DNA of 37,542 nucleotides from a virus. Where the stretch lies: positions 1 to 37,542 of IMG/VR virus record IMGVR_UViG_3300003324_000445, one strand, 5' to 3'. The notes below the pieces were generated by a model. That model ran no database searches. It was not told the DNA's origin and worked only from the letters and a program-made list of their open reading frames with translations. Both the position numbers and the translations under genes were made by a program. Positions within the stretch are counted from its first letter, which is position 1. Every line of letters starts with the position of its first letter. Of the stretch, positions 14,084-21,664 are shown piece by piece.

Positions 14084-14386
14084 ATGAAGAATAGAAAAGC
14101 TATATCCCGTCCCGGTTCTGAAATGGAATACGGCACTATGGGCAAGTATGAGCGTCGTATGGACGAACTTGCTCACCAAAGAGCTCAACAGGTTGCTGAT
14201 TCTTTCTGGCGTGGTGTAGATCCGCGTCGCCGTGTAGAAAAAGCCGAAGGCGGAATGGTCCAAGAGGATCCAAGGGCCATGGCCAACCTTTCTGAAAAAG
14301 CAATCCATACCGAGTATCCAAGACGTTCTCTCAATTCATTCGGCTTTGGCACTAATCAACTTTTTGATACTGAAGGGTATCTATGA
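14084..14386 (+). CDS. Small head protein, paralogue of the 13572 gene (100 aa)
   Basis: ATG 14084 follows AAAGGAAAGAT. The first ~45 residues are Arg/Glu-rich (KAISRPGSEMEYGTMGKYER, later AHQRAQQVADSFW). Residues ~50-80 carry the shared PRRR.E....GM-.-ED..A.AN motif followed by AIHTEYP. The C-terminus is less polar. The two motif genes flank the 49-aa basic protein. The stop overlaps the ATG of the peptidase gene. A virion component is inferred. Confidence 0.65.
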   Translation: MKNRKAISRPGSEMEYGTMGKYERRMDELAHQRAQQVADSFWRGVDPRRRVEKAEGGMVQEDPRAMANLSEKAIHTEYPRRSLNSFGFGTNQLFDTEGYL

Positions 14387-15189
14387 TCTCATTAGCACTC
14401 TTATTCTCACTCATTATGAACTGCGCTGCTGACCATCATGAAGGGTACACGCATCTTGCTTGTGATGTTAAGCCCATCAAGAGAGCTTCACGTAGGCATC
14501 TGCTTGATACCACCGTTTCTAGCAACAACTGGTGTGGCTATGTAGCAGCTCCTAATCTCCTTAATCCTGTTCTTCATCAGGTAACAGATGTTGAAGGTGC
14601 ATGGATTGTTCCTAATGTCGTTGCAGCAGGGGAAAATACCTCCTGTTCAGTTTGGGTTGGAATAGATGGATCAGGAAGTAGAACTGTTGAACAGCTTGGA
14701 ACAGAGCATGATTGGACAAATGGTCAAGAAGTTCATTATGCCTGGTACGAAATGTTTCCAGCAGGAAGCCATGAGATCGTAGGATTTCCTGTTGAAGTGG
14801 GTGATTCCATTAGCGCTTCAGTTACTTTCGACCCTTTAACTAGCTTTATGCCTGCTTCTCAGAATCTGTTTATTCTCGAGATCACTAATCACACTAAAAG
14901 AGTCTACAGCATTATCCCCTGCATAGCTCCGGCCATTCTGGACCGTGTCTGTGCGGAGTGGGTAGTAGAAGCTCCCTGGCTCAATCAAACGCTTCCCCTA
15001 TCTGATTTTACCCTTATCTATCTTTCAGGATGCACCTGCTCGATGAAAGGTATCAAAGGGGCGATAAATAACCCAGCGTGGGCTTGTGAGGCGATGAATA
15101 TGATTGCTCCTGACGGAACTTCTAAAGCTTTGGCATCGGCTCTTTCTGCTGATGGATCGTCTTTCTCGGTGAGTTGGATGCACGTATAA
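14383..15189 (+). CDS. Peptidase family G1 (eqolisin-type glutamic peptidase), exported (268 aa)
   Basis: ATG 14383 overlaps the preceding stop and lies five bases after GAAGGG. The first ~16 residues (MISLALLFSLIMNCAADHH) look like a short signal peptide, followed by a basic pro-like segment (KPIKRASRRHLL). From residue 48 the sequence follows family G1: NNWCGYVAAP, then VEGAWIVPNV, SVWVGIDGSGS, TVEQLGTEHDW, YAWYEMFP and VEVGDSISASV, then CAEWVVEAPW. The catalytic pair of G1 enzymes is Gln plus Glu. Q104 and a Glu of AEWVVE (E192/E196) are present, as are W91 and D95 near the substrate site. Length fits a 200-residue mature enzyme. Such a peptidase among head genes is odd. Lysis, envelope penetration or capsid maturation are all possible. 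Confidence 0.85.
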   Translation: MISLALLFSLIMNCAADHHEGYTHLACDVKPIKRASRRHLLDTTVSSNNWCGYVAAPNLLNPVLHQVTDVEGAWIVPNVVAAGENTSCSVWVGIDGSGSRTVEQLGTEHDWTNGQEVHYAWYEMFPAGSHEIVGFPVEVGDSISASVTFDPLTSFMPASQNLFILEITNHTKRVYSIIPCIAPAILDRVCAEWVVEAPWLNQTLPLSDFTLIYLSGCTCSMKGIKGAINNPAWACEAMNMIAPDGTSKALASALSADGSSFSVSWMHV

Positions 15190-15204
15190 CTTGTGGGAGT
15201 AGTA

Positions 15205-15507
15205 ATGAAGAAAAAAGTAACGGTTGCCAAGGGCGTCAAAGTAGCTCGTGGCGTAGAAGAGAAGATGCGCAAGAAAAAGGGCTCATCATCTTCTGGCAAA
15301 TACAAAAACGTAGCGCCAAAAGACTTTGCGGGTAAATCAGGAGGATCGTCTGCGTATTCCTTTCCTGTGCCCGACTTAGCACACGCCAGGAACGCGTTAG
15401 CGCGTGCTCACTTTGCACCCAATCCGGCTGGCATAAGAGCAAAAGTTTATCGTCTTTATCCAGAGTTAAAAAAGAGACATGAGGCTCGTTCTAAAAAGGG
15501 GAAGTAA
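15205..15507 (+). CDS. Lys-rich protein with DUF6582-like C-terminus (100 aa)
   Basis: I chose ATG 15205 because GGGAG lies five bases before it. A TTG at 15193 is in frame but unsupported. The first ~45 residues are basic and low-complexity. The C-terminal half reads YSFPVPDLAHARNALARAHFA, then IRAKVYRLYPEL. This resembles the 'F..P......HA.NA..R' pattern of DUF6582-type proteins seen in phages and phage-derived regions. The role is unknown. It is adjacent to another basic small protein, and both may be packaged with DNA. Confidence 0.6.
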   Translation: MKKKVTVAKGVKVARGVEEKMRKKKGSSSSGKYKNVAPKDFAGKSGGSSAYSFPVPDLAHARNALARAHFAPNPAGIRAKVYRLYPELKKRHEARSKKGK

Positions 15508-15761
15508 TGGCTACTAAAAAGATGAAACGTGCTGGTAAAAAAGCAGGACGTGTGATCAAGAAGATGGTTAAGCGTGCCAAGAAAGAGGGCAAAGTGGCGA
15601 AAGTTATGCATGAGTTCAAGCATGGAGAACTTCACTCTGGATCTAAAAAAGGACCAGAAGTGAAATCTCGCAAGCAGGCTGTTGCCATAGCTCTTTCAGA
15701 AGCACGTAAAGCCGGAGAGTCAGTAAAGCCTAAAAAAAGAGGCTCTAAGAAGAAAAAATAA
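15507..15761 (+). CDS. Basic DUF6496-like protein (84 aa)
   Basis: The ATG at 15507 overlaps the preceding stop (TAATG). Nearly a third of residues are Lys/Arg. The core reads KVAKVMHEFKHGELHSGSKKGPEV followed by SRKQAVAIALSEARKAG. That is the 'MHEFK.G.L.SGS....V..RKQAIAIALSEA' signature of DUF6496, a small family widespread in bacteria and phages with no proven function. A DNA-binding internal head protein is a fair inference from charge and position. Confidence 0.75.
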   Translation: MATKKMKRAGKKAGRVIKKMVKRAKKEGKVAKVMHEFKHGELHSGSKKGPEVKSRKQAVAIALSEARKAGESVKPKKRGSKKKK

Positions 15762-15773
15762 AGAGAGTGAAGC

Positions 15774-16286
15774 ATGGAAGAAAAGCGACCCGTCGACGCC
15801 AAGGCTATGCCGGGCAGGGAGACAGTAGGAAAGCTATCGTCGGAGCTTCTTTTGCAGGAGTCTCCGACGCAATCTCCTATCGAACTAGAACGAGAGATGC
15901 ACACAGAGTATGAAGCGAATCTGTTTGCATGCGCCCAGCAAGCCAAAAACAAGTACAGAAACAACTTTTATCTTGTCGTGATCACTAAGCGTGAACGGCT
16001 GATGCCTAACGTCTTTAGGAACTACTTTTTCTCTCGAGAAAGCTGTCCAACTCCAGACTGGGATCAGACTGTCTATCGCTACGATAAGTCGTGTGACGAG
16101 ATCGAATTCCTGTGGGTTATTCCTTCCAAAGACACCTGTGAACATCTGAAGCTTAATGCTTTACAGGTAGCACCGGAGGAACGCGCACTCCTTGGATTCG
16201 TTCTGTCGTTCTCAGACGGAACATTATTCAAATTAGCAAAGAAACTGAATAAGGAGATGGAGAATTCTCCACTACTAGAAGCATAG
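15774..16286 (+). CDS. Conserved phage structural-region protein (170 aa)
   Basis: ATG 15774 follows AGAGAGTGAAGC, a weak site 12 bases after the previous stop. The first 40 residues are a variable linker. The rest is compact: FYLVVITKRERLMPNVFRNYF, then ESCPTPDWDQTVYRYDK, EIEFLWVIPSKDT, and EERALLGFVLSFSDGTLFKLA. I recognise this layout as a conserved but uncharacterised protein of phage head clusters, usually next to the scaffold gene. No enzymatic motif is visible. A head-assembly role is inferred from position. Confidence 0.65.
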   Translation: MEEKRPVDAKAMPGRETVGKLSSELLLQESPTQSPIELEREMHTEYEANLFACAQQAKNKYRNNFYLVVITKRERLMPNVFRNYFFSRESCPTPDWDQTVYRYDKSCDEIEFLWVIPSKDTCEHLKLNALQVAPEERALLGFVLSFSDGTLFKLAKKLNKEMENSPLLEA

Positions 16287-16306
16287 CTTTTTAAAAAAGG
16301 AGCAGT

Positions 16307-17143
16307 ATGTCAATGCATTCCCTGCCGCCCGTGTCGCAGCAGCAGATAGATCTTATGAATAAAACCGCACAGAAGAATTTTGGAGTTGTGCCCGATGAAC
16401 CGGTACAAGAACAGGAAGTAGCTGAGCAAGAGACTCAAGAAGAAACTCCTATTGAAGCGGCTCCTGAACCTGAACCTGTACAAGAAGTTGCAACACCTGT
16501 TGCAAAACCGAGTGCCTATTCCAAAGAAGAGAATATGGCTCTTTTGCGTGAGCGTGCGCGTAAGGCGGAGGCTGAGCGTGAAGAGTTAATGCGCCAACTC
16601 CAATCTTATCAACAAAAACCAGTCCAAAACCAAGCCCAAGCTACCCAAGATCCTGAAGACTTTTCAGTAGGGGCAGATGATCTGGTTGAAGGTAAGCATC
16701 TAGCCAAGCTTCATAAAAAGATCCGTAGCCTTGAAGAGCAGGTTAATCAGAGCAAACAACAAAGCCAATCCTGGAACACAGAAGCTCGCTTGAAGCATCA
16801 GTATCCAGACTTTGATAAAGTTGTCTCTGCGTCTAATATTGCCTCACTCTCGGAGATGTACCCTGATGTCGCTAAGACTATTGGTGATTCTCAAGACTTA
16901 TATAGTAAAGCCGTTACTGCTTATACCGTCATCAAGAACCTTGGCATCTATACCGATGATTTTCAGAAGGATAAGGTGATAGCTTCCAAGAATGCGGCTA
17001 AACCAAGACCGTTGACCAGCATTGCTCCTACACAGGCTGATACTCCATTGTCTCGTGCGAATGCATTTGCGGACGGATTGACTGATGACCTTGCCAAGCA
17101 GTTACGCCAAGAGATGTTCCAAGCCATGAAAAATAGATATTAA
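16307..17143 (+). CDS. Scaffolding protein (278 aa)
   Basis: ATG 16307 lies five bases after AAAAAAGGAG. It has the typical scaffold composition: a Pro/Glu/Gln-rich acidic N-terminus (residues ~25-65) and a charged coiled coil (LLRERARKAEAEREELMRQL, and KLHKKIRSLEEQVNQSKQQS). A middle domain reads ARLKHQYPDFDKVVS, then YPDVAKTIG. A short basic C-terminal helix (DDLAKQLRQEMFQAMKNRY) probably contacts the capsid protein. It lies directly before the capsid region, as scaffolds usually do, and is followed by a strong terminator. Confidence 0.8.
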   Translation: MSMHSLPPVSQQQIDLMNKTAQKNFGVVPDEPVQEQEVAEQETQEETPIEAAPEPEPVQEVATPVAKPSAYSKEENMALLRERARKAEAEREELMRQLQSYQQKPVQNQAQATQDPEDFSVGADDLVEGKHLAKLHKKIRSLEEQVNQSKQQSQSWNTEARLKHQYPDFDKVVSASNIASLSEMYPDVAKTIGDSQDLYSKAVTAYTVIKNLGIYTDDFQKDKVIASKNAAKPRPLTSIAPTQADTPLSRANAFADGLTDDLAKQLRQEMFQAMKNRY

Positions 17144-17168
17144 AGTTACTGCTTCTCTTCTGGCTCCT

Positions 17169-17213
17169 CCTCACTTACCGGTTTCTGCTTTCCGGTAGGT
17201 GAGGATTATTTTT
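17169..17213 (+). terminator. Strong terminator after the scaffold gene
   Basis: CCTCACTTACCGG (17169-17181) pairs with CCGGTAGGTGAGG (17192-17204) over 13 positions with one G-U pair, followed by ATTATTTTT. It would reduce transcription into the capsid gene, so the capsid either has its own promoter nearby or relies on readthrough. Confidence 0.85.
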
Positions 17214-17277
17214 GTCACACAAGGGCCCGGTACCGTGACAATTCTCGCGAAACGATCGCGAAATAATTACGAAATAA
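17212..17277. repeat. Inverted repeat plus CGCGAAA-type direct repeats
   Basis: TTGTCAC (17212-17218) is inverted at 17235-17241 (GTGACAA). TCGCGAAA occurs at 17245-17252 and 17256-17263, and a related ACGAAATAA lies at 17269-17277. The stretch is non-coding and AT-rich on its right side. It resembles an iteron or operator cluster, but I cannot assign a function. Confidence 0.5.
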
Positions 17278-17401
17278 AATTCTATGCGCGCTTGATTTAT
17301 CGCGGCTGGACAACGTTTTTTGCATGTCGTCTAAAAGTCGGCCCGAAAGTCGGCTATAAAGCGCGCTAAAACTGTGGTAGTATCATTAATTTTTTAGCAA
17401 C

Positions 17402-18046
17402 CTATCGTTTGCCTCTATTATTGCAGTTATCCTTATGCGATACCCATCGGCAATTGGATGGCTCATAGTCTCCGTCATTGTTAATTCTATCTATGGTCGT
17501 CTTCTCTGGGCGTTCACCCATGTCTGCTATAAAGTTCTCGAACTTCATCCACCTTTCGCATACTTTTATTCCCCTTCCGCCATACCAGTAATAGGAAGTA
17601 GATTTCGGATCTCGACAACGACTCAACATCGAGCTCCATACTTTGTATATCGCAGTTCCGTGCATCCCGTGCTTTACGTTTCCTTTCGAAACTTCTCGAT
17701 TGTGACACATAAAGCATTGGGTGGATTTATGTGCTTTCAGGTCAGATAGTAAATGCTTAGATTCTTTACCGCACTCACATCTTGCTTGATACTGATGCGA
17801 ATTATTATGAGTCCCCAAAAATGAAACTATCGTCCATTTACCGTATTTTTTCCCGATGAACCTGGCAGGATTATAGAGTTCTGCGTACTGGCATTCTCGG
17901 CACTGTTTTCCTTTTCCTGCTCTTAGCTCGGTTCCCGACTTTATACGTATATTTCCGCAATCGCATATGCACTCGTACTGCTTTCCTGGCTTATCCATGT
18001 CAACTTCTTGGATAACAGTCCATCTTCCAAATTTTGTTCCCACCAT
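17402..18046 (-). CDS. Free-standing HNH/AP2-type homing endonuclease (214 aa)
   Basis: I chose the ATG at 18046, three bases after AGGAAAG. The frame is open 53 codons further upstream but without a start signal. The first ~115 residues hold two repeats of a zinc-ribbon-like DNA-binding unit: G-.-KFGRWTVI..., YECICDCG..., C..C, and [10 protein letters not shown]..., YQARCECG..., C..C. The C-terminal ~90 residues read [38 protein letters not shown], then [20 protein letters not shown]. This is the phage homing-endonuclease domain common in free-standing HNH genes. It is on the strand opposite to all neighbours, so it is a mobile intruder just upstream of the capsid gene. Confidence 0.88.
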   Translation of the reverse strand: MVGTKFGRWTVIQEVDMDKPGKQYECICDCGNIRIKSGTELRAGKGKQCRECQYAELYNPARFIGKKYGKWTIVSFLGTHNNSHQYQARCECGKESKHLLSDLKAHKSTQCFMCHNREVSKGNVKHGMHGTAIYKVWSSMLSRCRDPKSTSYYWYGGRGIKVCERWMKFENFIADMGERPEKTTIDRINNDGDYEPSNCRWVSHKDNCNNRGKR

Positions 18047-18251
18047 GTTCTTTCCTATAGTTAATTTGCTGCGTAATCGGAGCTCGCATCTCCAAATTGA
18101 TCCGTCCAAGTCTTCGGCCAAAGATGAAAACGGAGTCGGCGTACGGGACTCGCCAACCCAGACGTATGAAGTTCTCGTCAGACTTAAGTATAACATGCAC
18201 GTCATGATTCATAAAGAGTCTGTGTGCTATTCTATAACTTAGGAGGCCATA

Positions 18252-18563
18252 ATGGCTATAACAACGACTTCAACCTTGCCGGCGCCCGTCCAGCAAAGTT
18301 TTAGTTACAAACTTTTGTCAGTACCAGTTCCCAACATGATTCATAAAATACCTGCGATGCGTAAAAACATGCCACGCAATGGTGGTACAACTTTACGTAT
18401 GAGACGGTATAACGCTTTAAATACAGCAATGGTTCCACTTGGAAACTCAGGCGTTACTCCCCCTGCACAAAATCTTACTGCAGTGGACATAGACGCCAAA
18501 ATATCATTCTACGGAACATATGTACAGTTGAATGAGCAGGTAACTCTACAAAATCAAGACCCT
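18252..18563 (+). CDS. Major capsid protein, exon 1 (residues 1-104)
   Basis: ATG 18252 follows TTAGGAGGCCATA. The product is the N-terminal third of an N4-gp56-family major capsid protein: LLSVPVPNMIHKIPAMRKNMP, then TTLRMRRYNALNTAMVPLGN, and FYGTYVQLNEQVTLQNQDP. Without splicing the frame continues for only seven more codons to a TGA at 18585. Joining CCT (18561-18563) to GTA (19775) gives QDP-VLNECAARLGVSLRQTED, a continuous family sequence with the frame preserved. The spliced protein is 316 residues. It is the HK97-fold shell subunit, by family. The exon ends in T, as group I splice sites require. Confidence 0.9.
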
Positions 18564-19774
18564 AGACTTAATTTGGTGTTCGCGTGAGTTGTATTAAATA
18601 GTGAGGATGTTATACTTCTTATATAACTAAAACTATATAAGAGGTGATTATGGAAAACGGGAATACATTGATGGCGTATATAGCGGGATTATTTGACGGC
18701 GACGGTAGCTTTACCTTAGGAAGGGCAAAACCTTCCAGGGAAGGTCAGTCGCATCTTTATTATCCTCTTATACAGTTCTGCAATAGGGATAGAAGTGCGT
18801 TGGGTATTATAAAAAACGTATTTGGTGGCTATATAAACACAAGGAAACCCTACGTGGCCAAAGACGGAAGCCCAAGGCAAACTTCTTATACTCTAAAAAT
18901 AGAAAAATCCACGCATTGTGCTCCTCTTCTTGAGTCCTTGATGCCATATCTTATAACAAAGCGAGAACGGGCAGATTTCTTGTTGTCTTTTATAAATAAA
19001 AACCCATTTGTTCGTGGTAGCAATAAGCTGTCTAATGAAATAGTGTCTTCTCGCGAGCGAGACTACATTCAAATGAAGCTTTTAAATGACCATAGAGAAG
19101 GTAACTACAAAATCTCTCTAAGATACGCTAGGCGTAACAGCTTAGATGAGTGCTTTTGGGCTTATATATCTGGTCTACTCGACACTGATGGTTCGTTCTC
19201 TATAAAAAGAGAAGTGAGAAAGAACGCTAAAAATCCTGTTTATGGGCCTGCTATTTTACTAACGATGATTGACTCTAAGGCGATTCAGTATGTTAGAGAT
19301 AACTGTGAATTAGGGGTCATAATGATGGTAAAGTCCAAGGCGGCAACTCAAGGATTTTGTTATAGGTTTGGAATATATGGACGAGAAGATTCTTCCCGGT
19401 TTATACGTAAGTGTCTTCCGTATTTAACAATTAAAAAGGACGCGGCATTAATCTTGTTAGATTTCTGCGAGAAGTATGTTTCTTTCGCTGGTCCTCAAGG
19501 GGTTCCAGACAAGGAGATTGTATTTCGTGAGGATTGCTATCAAAGATTAGTTCATGTGAACAAATATGGGGTCTCTAAATCTCCTCTGGTTGACTTAAAA
19601 ACCTTACCGGATAGTGCCGAAGGCAATAAGGCGGAAGCAGCGCAAGCGTGCACCGTGAACGCAGTAAGCGAGGAGACGCCGAAAGGCGATGCGGTACTCT
19701 GAACATTGCAGAAATGCAGTGAGGTAGGCTGAGAAGATCTACCCGCCCGAAAGGGTCACAAAAGTAACAGATTG
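18564..19774 (+). ncRNA. Group I intron in the capsid gene (1211 bases)
   Basis: Boundaries come from protein continuity: the exon ends in T (18563) and the intron ends in G (19774), as in group I introns. A likely P1 pairs exon GACCCU (18558-18563) with GGTGTT (18575-18580), with the expected U-G pair at the splice site and one mismatch. TTAAT (18568-18572) could pair with ATTAA of exon 2 (19777-19781) as P10. The last 160 bases are packed with small stems: TGCC-GAA-GGCA (19615), one GCAA loop (19637-19651), and GAAA loops at 19677-19688, 19704-19721 and 19746-19755. A GGTAG/CTACC pairing (19723/19739) is also present. This is the compact catalytic core. The intron also carries a homing endonuclease gene. 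Confidence 0.85.
18650..19702 (+). CDS. Intron-encoded LAGLIDADG homing endonuclease (350 aa)
   Basis: ATG 18650 lies five bases after AAGAGG. A GTG at 18644 is in frame but overlaps the site. Two LAGLIDADG motifs define a monomeric double-motif enzyme: YIAGLFDGDGSF at ~residues 10-20 and YISGLLDTDGSF at ~171-182, each with the catalytic acidic residue. Each is followed by an alpha-beta DNA-binding half, for example the KSTHCAPLLESLMPYLITKR segment. The enzyme cuts intronless capsid alleles and so spreads the intron. Some also act as maturases. The last ~29 codons (from ~19615) run through the intron's catalytic-core stems. That explains the odd Ala/Glu-rich tail with no family resemblance. 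Confidence 0.93.
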   Translation: MENGNTLMAYIAGLFDGDGSFTLGRAKPSREGQSHLYYPLIQFCNRDRSALGIIKNVFGGYINTRKPYVAKDGSPRQTSYTLKIEKSTHCAPLLESLMPYLITKRERADFLLSFINKNPFVRGSNKLSNEIVSSRERDYIQMKLLNDHREGNYKISLRYARRNSLDECFWAYISGLLDTDGSFSIKREVRKNAKNPVYGPAILLTMIDSKAIQYVRDNCELGVIMMVKSKAATQGFCYRFGIYGREDSSRFIRKCLPYLTIKKDAALILLDFCEKYVSFAGPQGVPDKEIVFREDCYQRLVHVNKYGVSKSPLVDLKTLPDSAEGNKAEAAQACTVNAVSEETPKGDAVL

Positions 19775-20413
19775 GTATTAAACGAATGTGCAGCACGTCT
19801 TGGCGTGTCACTTCGTCAAACAGAAGACCAATTGACTCGTGACATGTTGGCTGCAACAGCATCCTTCATCAACTGTGTTGGTGGTGTCGATGGTGATGTT
19901 CCGACTGAAATAACTCGCTCTGATGTTGATACCGTGGTTCGTGCCTTGTTGAATAACAACGCATATACCATCATGGATAACATTGAGGGTGAAGATAAGT
20001 TTGGTACAGCGCCAGTTCGTGACGCGTATTTTGCTCTTTGCAGCACAAACTTAACAGGAAACTTGGATAACATTGCTGGCTTTGTACAAAAGAACCAGTA
20101 CCCAGCTCCTATGAACGCTCTCCGTTCAGAATGGGGTGCGGCAGGCAACCTCCGTTTCCTTATATCTTCAATCGGTTCACAAGTTGCTAATGCATCAAGC
20201 TTAGGCAATACCGTATACAACATCTTCTGTGTTGGTATGGAAGCTTATGCATGCATTGAGCAAGACGGATACAGCGCAAGCTTTATCTATCGACCACCGA
20301 TATATGATGGCCCATTAGCGCTTAACGCTTCTGTAGGCTACAAATTCGCTGAAGTCCCACGTATCACAAATGACCTTTGGGTCATCAACCTACGCGCAAC
20401 TTTAGCAAGTTAA
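19775..20413 (+). CDS. Major capsid protein, exon 2 (residues 105-316)
   Basis: The exon continues the capsid frame with VLNECAARLGVSLRQTEDQLTRDML. Then come TDVDTVVRALL-type and ANASSLGNTVYNIFCVGMEAY segments and the family C-terminus (YDGPLALNASVGYKFAEV, then NDLWVINLRATLAS). An unspliced TTG at 19772 could start translation but has no ribosome site. Splicing is therefore needed for shell protein. It ends nine bases before the next structural gene. N4-gp56-type capsid proteins are usually 300-400 residues, so the joined 316 fits. Confidence 0.9.
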   Translation, partial: VLNECAARLGVSLRQTEDQLTRDMLAATASFINCVGGVDGDVPTEITRSDVDTVVRALLNNNAYTIMDNIEGEDKFGTAPVRDAYFALCSTNLTGNLDNIAGFVQKNQYPAPMNALRSEWGAAGNLRFLISSIGSQVANASSLGNTVYNIFCVGMEAYACIEQDGYSASFIYRPPIYDGPLALNASVGYKFAEVPRITNDLWVINLRATLAS

Positions 20414-20422
20414 GGAGATACT

Positions 20423-21625
20423 ATGGACGGAACTATTATAGGACAAGGTACATTTGTTGCCTCATCTGCCGGATTATCCAATCCAAACCCTGGCGTAGCT
20501 TCTTATAGCAATGCAGTCCCAGCTGTAATCCAAATCCCTTCTGGAGTGGACTGGTTATACGTCTATAACTATACGCAGTTCGGGACAGTAGGAAGTGCCA
20601 AAGGCGCTTATTTCAATGGAACTGCCAATGCTGCTGAAGGCGTTGAGTTCTACTGGCAACGTGGAATGGCTATTGGTACTGGTCTTGCTAAATACCATGC
20701 TGCAGCTAGCGAAGTTCTTTCAAGCGATACGTTTGTTTCTGGTGGATTTACTCTGTATGATCCATCTGGACAAGATCTAAACGCATTGCCTCTTGTAGGA
20801 GCGGCGGTAGCGGTTTCAGCAGTTACTAATGCAACTCGCCCTGTTGTTACTCATACGGCAGATGCATCAGTTGTGGTTGGATCTGTTGTTCGCTTGAGCA
20901 ATACAGCACAAACAGATGTTAATGGCGTGGATATGGTTGTTGGTACAGTAAGTAGCAACACTAGCTTTACTCTCTTAACAGCTACTAACCCATTGGCTAC
21001 TGCTCCAGGAGCTATTGGTGGTGCTGGATTCTATAGAGTGATTAATGTTAATCCACTCTTTTACCCTCGTGCTCGCTACGTGGTTAACATCACACAAGCG
21101 GCTAATGCACAGGTTTCTACTTCTGTAGCTCACGGGTTTACCGTTGGTCAAGAAGTGCGATTCAATATACCTCTTGTTTCAGGCATGGTTCAACTGAACG
21201 GTACAACTCAGAACAACTATCAACCTGCAATAATCTTGAGTGTTATTGATGACTATAACTTCACGATCAACATCAACACTACTGGCTTTACTGCCTTTAC
21301 GTGGCCGACAATTGCACAGCAACCAAGCTCATTCCCGCAAGTAACTCCTGTAGGCGAAGATACAGCGACAGCTCTTTCTTCTAATGCAGCACAAGTTCCT
21401 TCTATTGGTGGAGTACAAATCTTCAACACCAATACAGGCATCCTTGCTGACTCAACAGTCAATACTGGATTCTTGGGAATGGTTCTAGGCGCTGGTGGTA
21501 ATGGTACGGCTTTAACTACGCCAATTATAGGACCTGCTGGTGGTATTTCCTGGTCTTCAGGAAACGTTGCTACCGGTGACGTTATGTACTGGCGCGCAGG
21601 TAAGTCTACCTACGGCGGACTGTAA
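20423..21625 (+). CDS. Structural protein with FCCH-like beta repeats (400 aa)
   Basis: ATG 20423 follows AAGGAGATACT. It is Ala/Thr/Val-rich and beta-rich. Two repeats of a ~90-residue domain are visible. One lies near residues 125-210 (ATRPVVTHTADASVVVGSVVRLSN). The other lies near 215-300 (AQVSTSVAHGFTVGQEVRFNIP, then GMVQLNGTTQNNYQPAIILS and FTININTTGF). This 'H.F..G..V.......GM..LNG....V......FT..I' pattern resembles the E1 FCCH domain-like units seen in phage structural proteins. A smaller paralogous domain is in the 22158 gene. Position directly after the capsid suggests a decoration or head-fibre protein. Confidence 0.65.
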   Translation: MDGTIIGQGTFVASSAGLSNPNPGVASYSNAVPAVIQIPSGVDWLYVYNYTQFGTVGSAKGAYFNGTANAAEGVEFYWQRGMAIGTGLAKYHAAASEVLSSDTFVSGGFTLYDPSGQDLNALPLVGAAVAVSAVTNATRPVVTHTADASVVVGSVVRLSNTAQTDVNGVDMVVGTVSSNTSFTLLTATNPLATAPGAIGGAGFYRVINVNPLFYPRARYVVNITQAANAQVSTSVAHGFTVGQEVRFNIPLVSGMVQLNGTTQNNYQPAIILSVIDDYNFTININTTGFTAFTWPTIAQQPSSFPQVTPVGEDTATALSSNAAQVPSIGGVQIFNTNTGILADSTVNTGFLGMVLGAGGNGTALTTPIIGPAGGISWSSGNVATGDVMYWRAGKSTYGGL

Positions 21626-21633
21626 TAAATAAA

Positions 21634-21664
21634 AGAGCAGCGGAGCTATCAAATCCGCTGCTCT
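21634..21664. other. Intergenic hairpin after the 400-aa structural gene
   Basis: AGAGCAGCGGA pairs perfectly with TCCGCTGCTCT (11 pairs, nine-base loop). There is no T-run on the plus strand, but a T-rich tail (TTTTATTTATT) follows on the minus strand. Either it stabilises the abundant capsid-region mRNA 3' end, or it is a terminator for leftward transcription. Confidence 0.65.

Noticed and set aside
18120-18200. tRNA-like T-arm (GGGTT...GAGTCCC on the minus strand)
   Set aside because: The loop has two extra bases, and no acceptor stem or anticodon arm can be built around it. No tRNA gene was found in the window.
17402-18205. Longer HNH endonuclease with 53 extra N-terminal residues
   Set aside because: The extension has no ribosome site and no family resemblance. 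The ATG at 18046 starts exactly at the first DNA-binding repeat and has AGGAAAG upstream.
19772-20413. Independent gene starting at TTG 19772
   Set aside because: It has no ribosome site, and its sequence is the C-terminal part of the capsid protein. It is exon 2.
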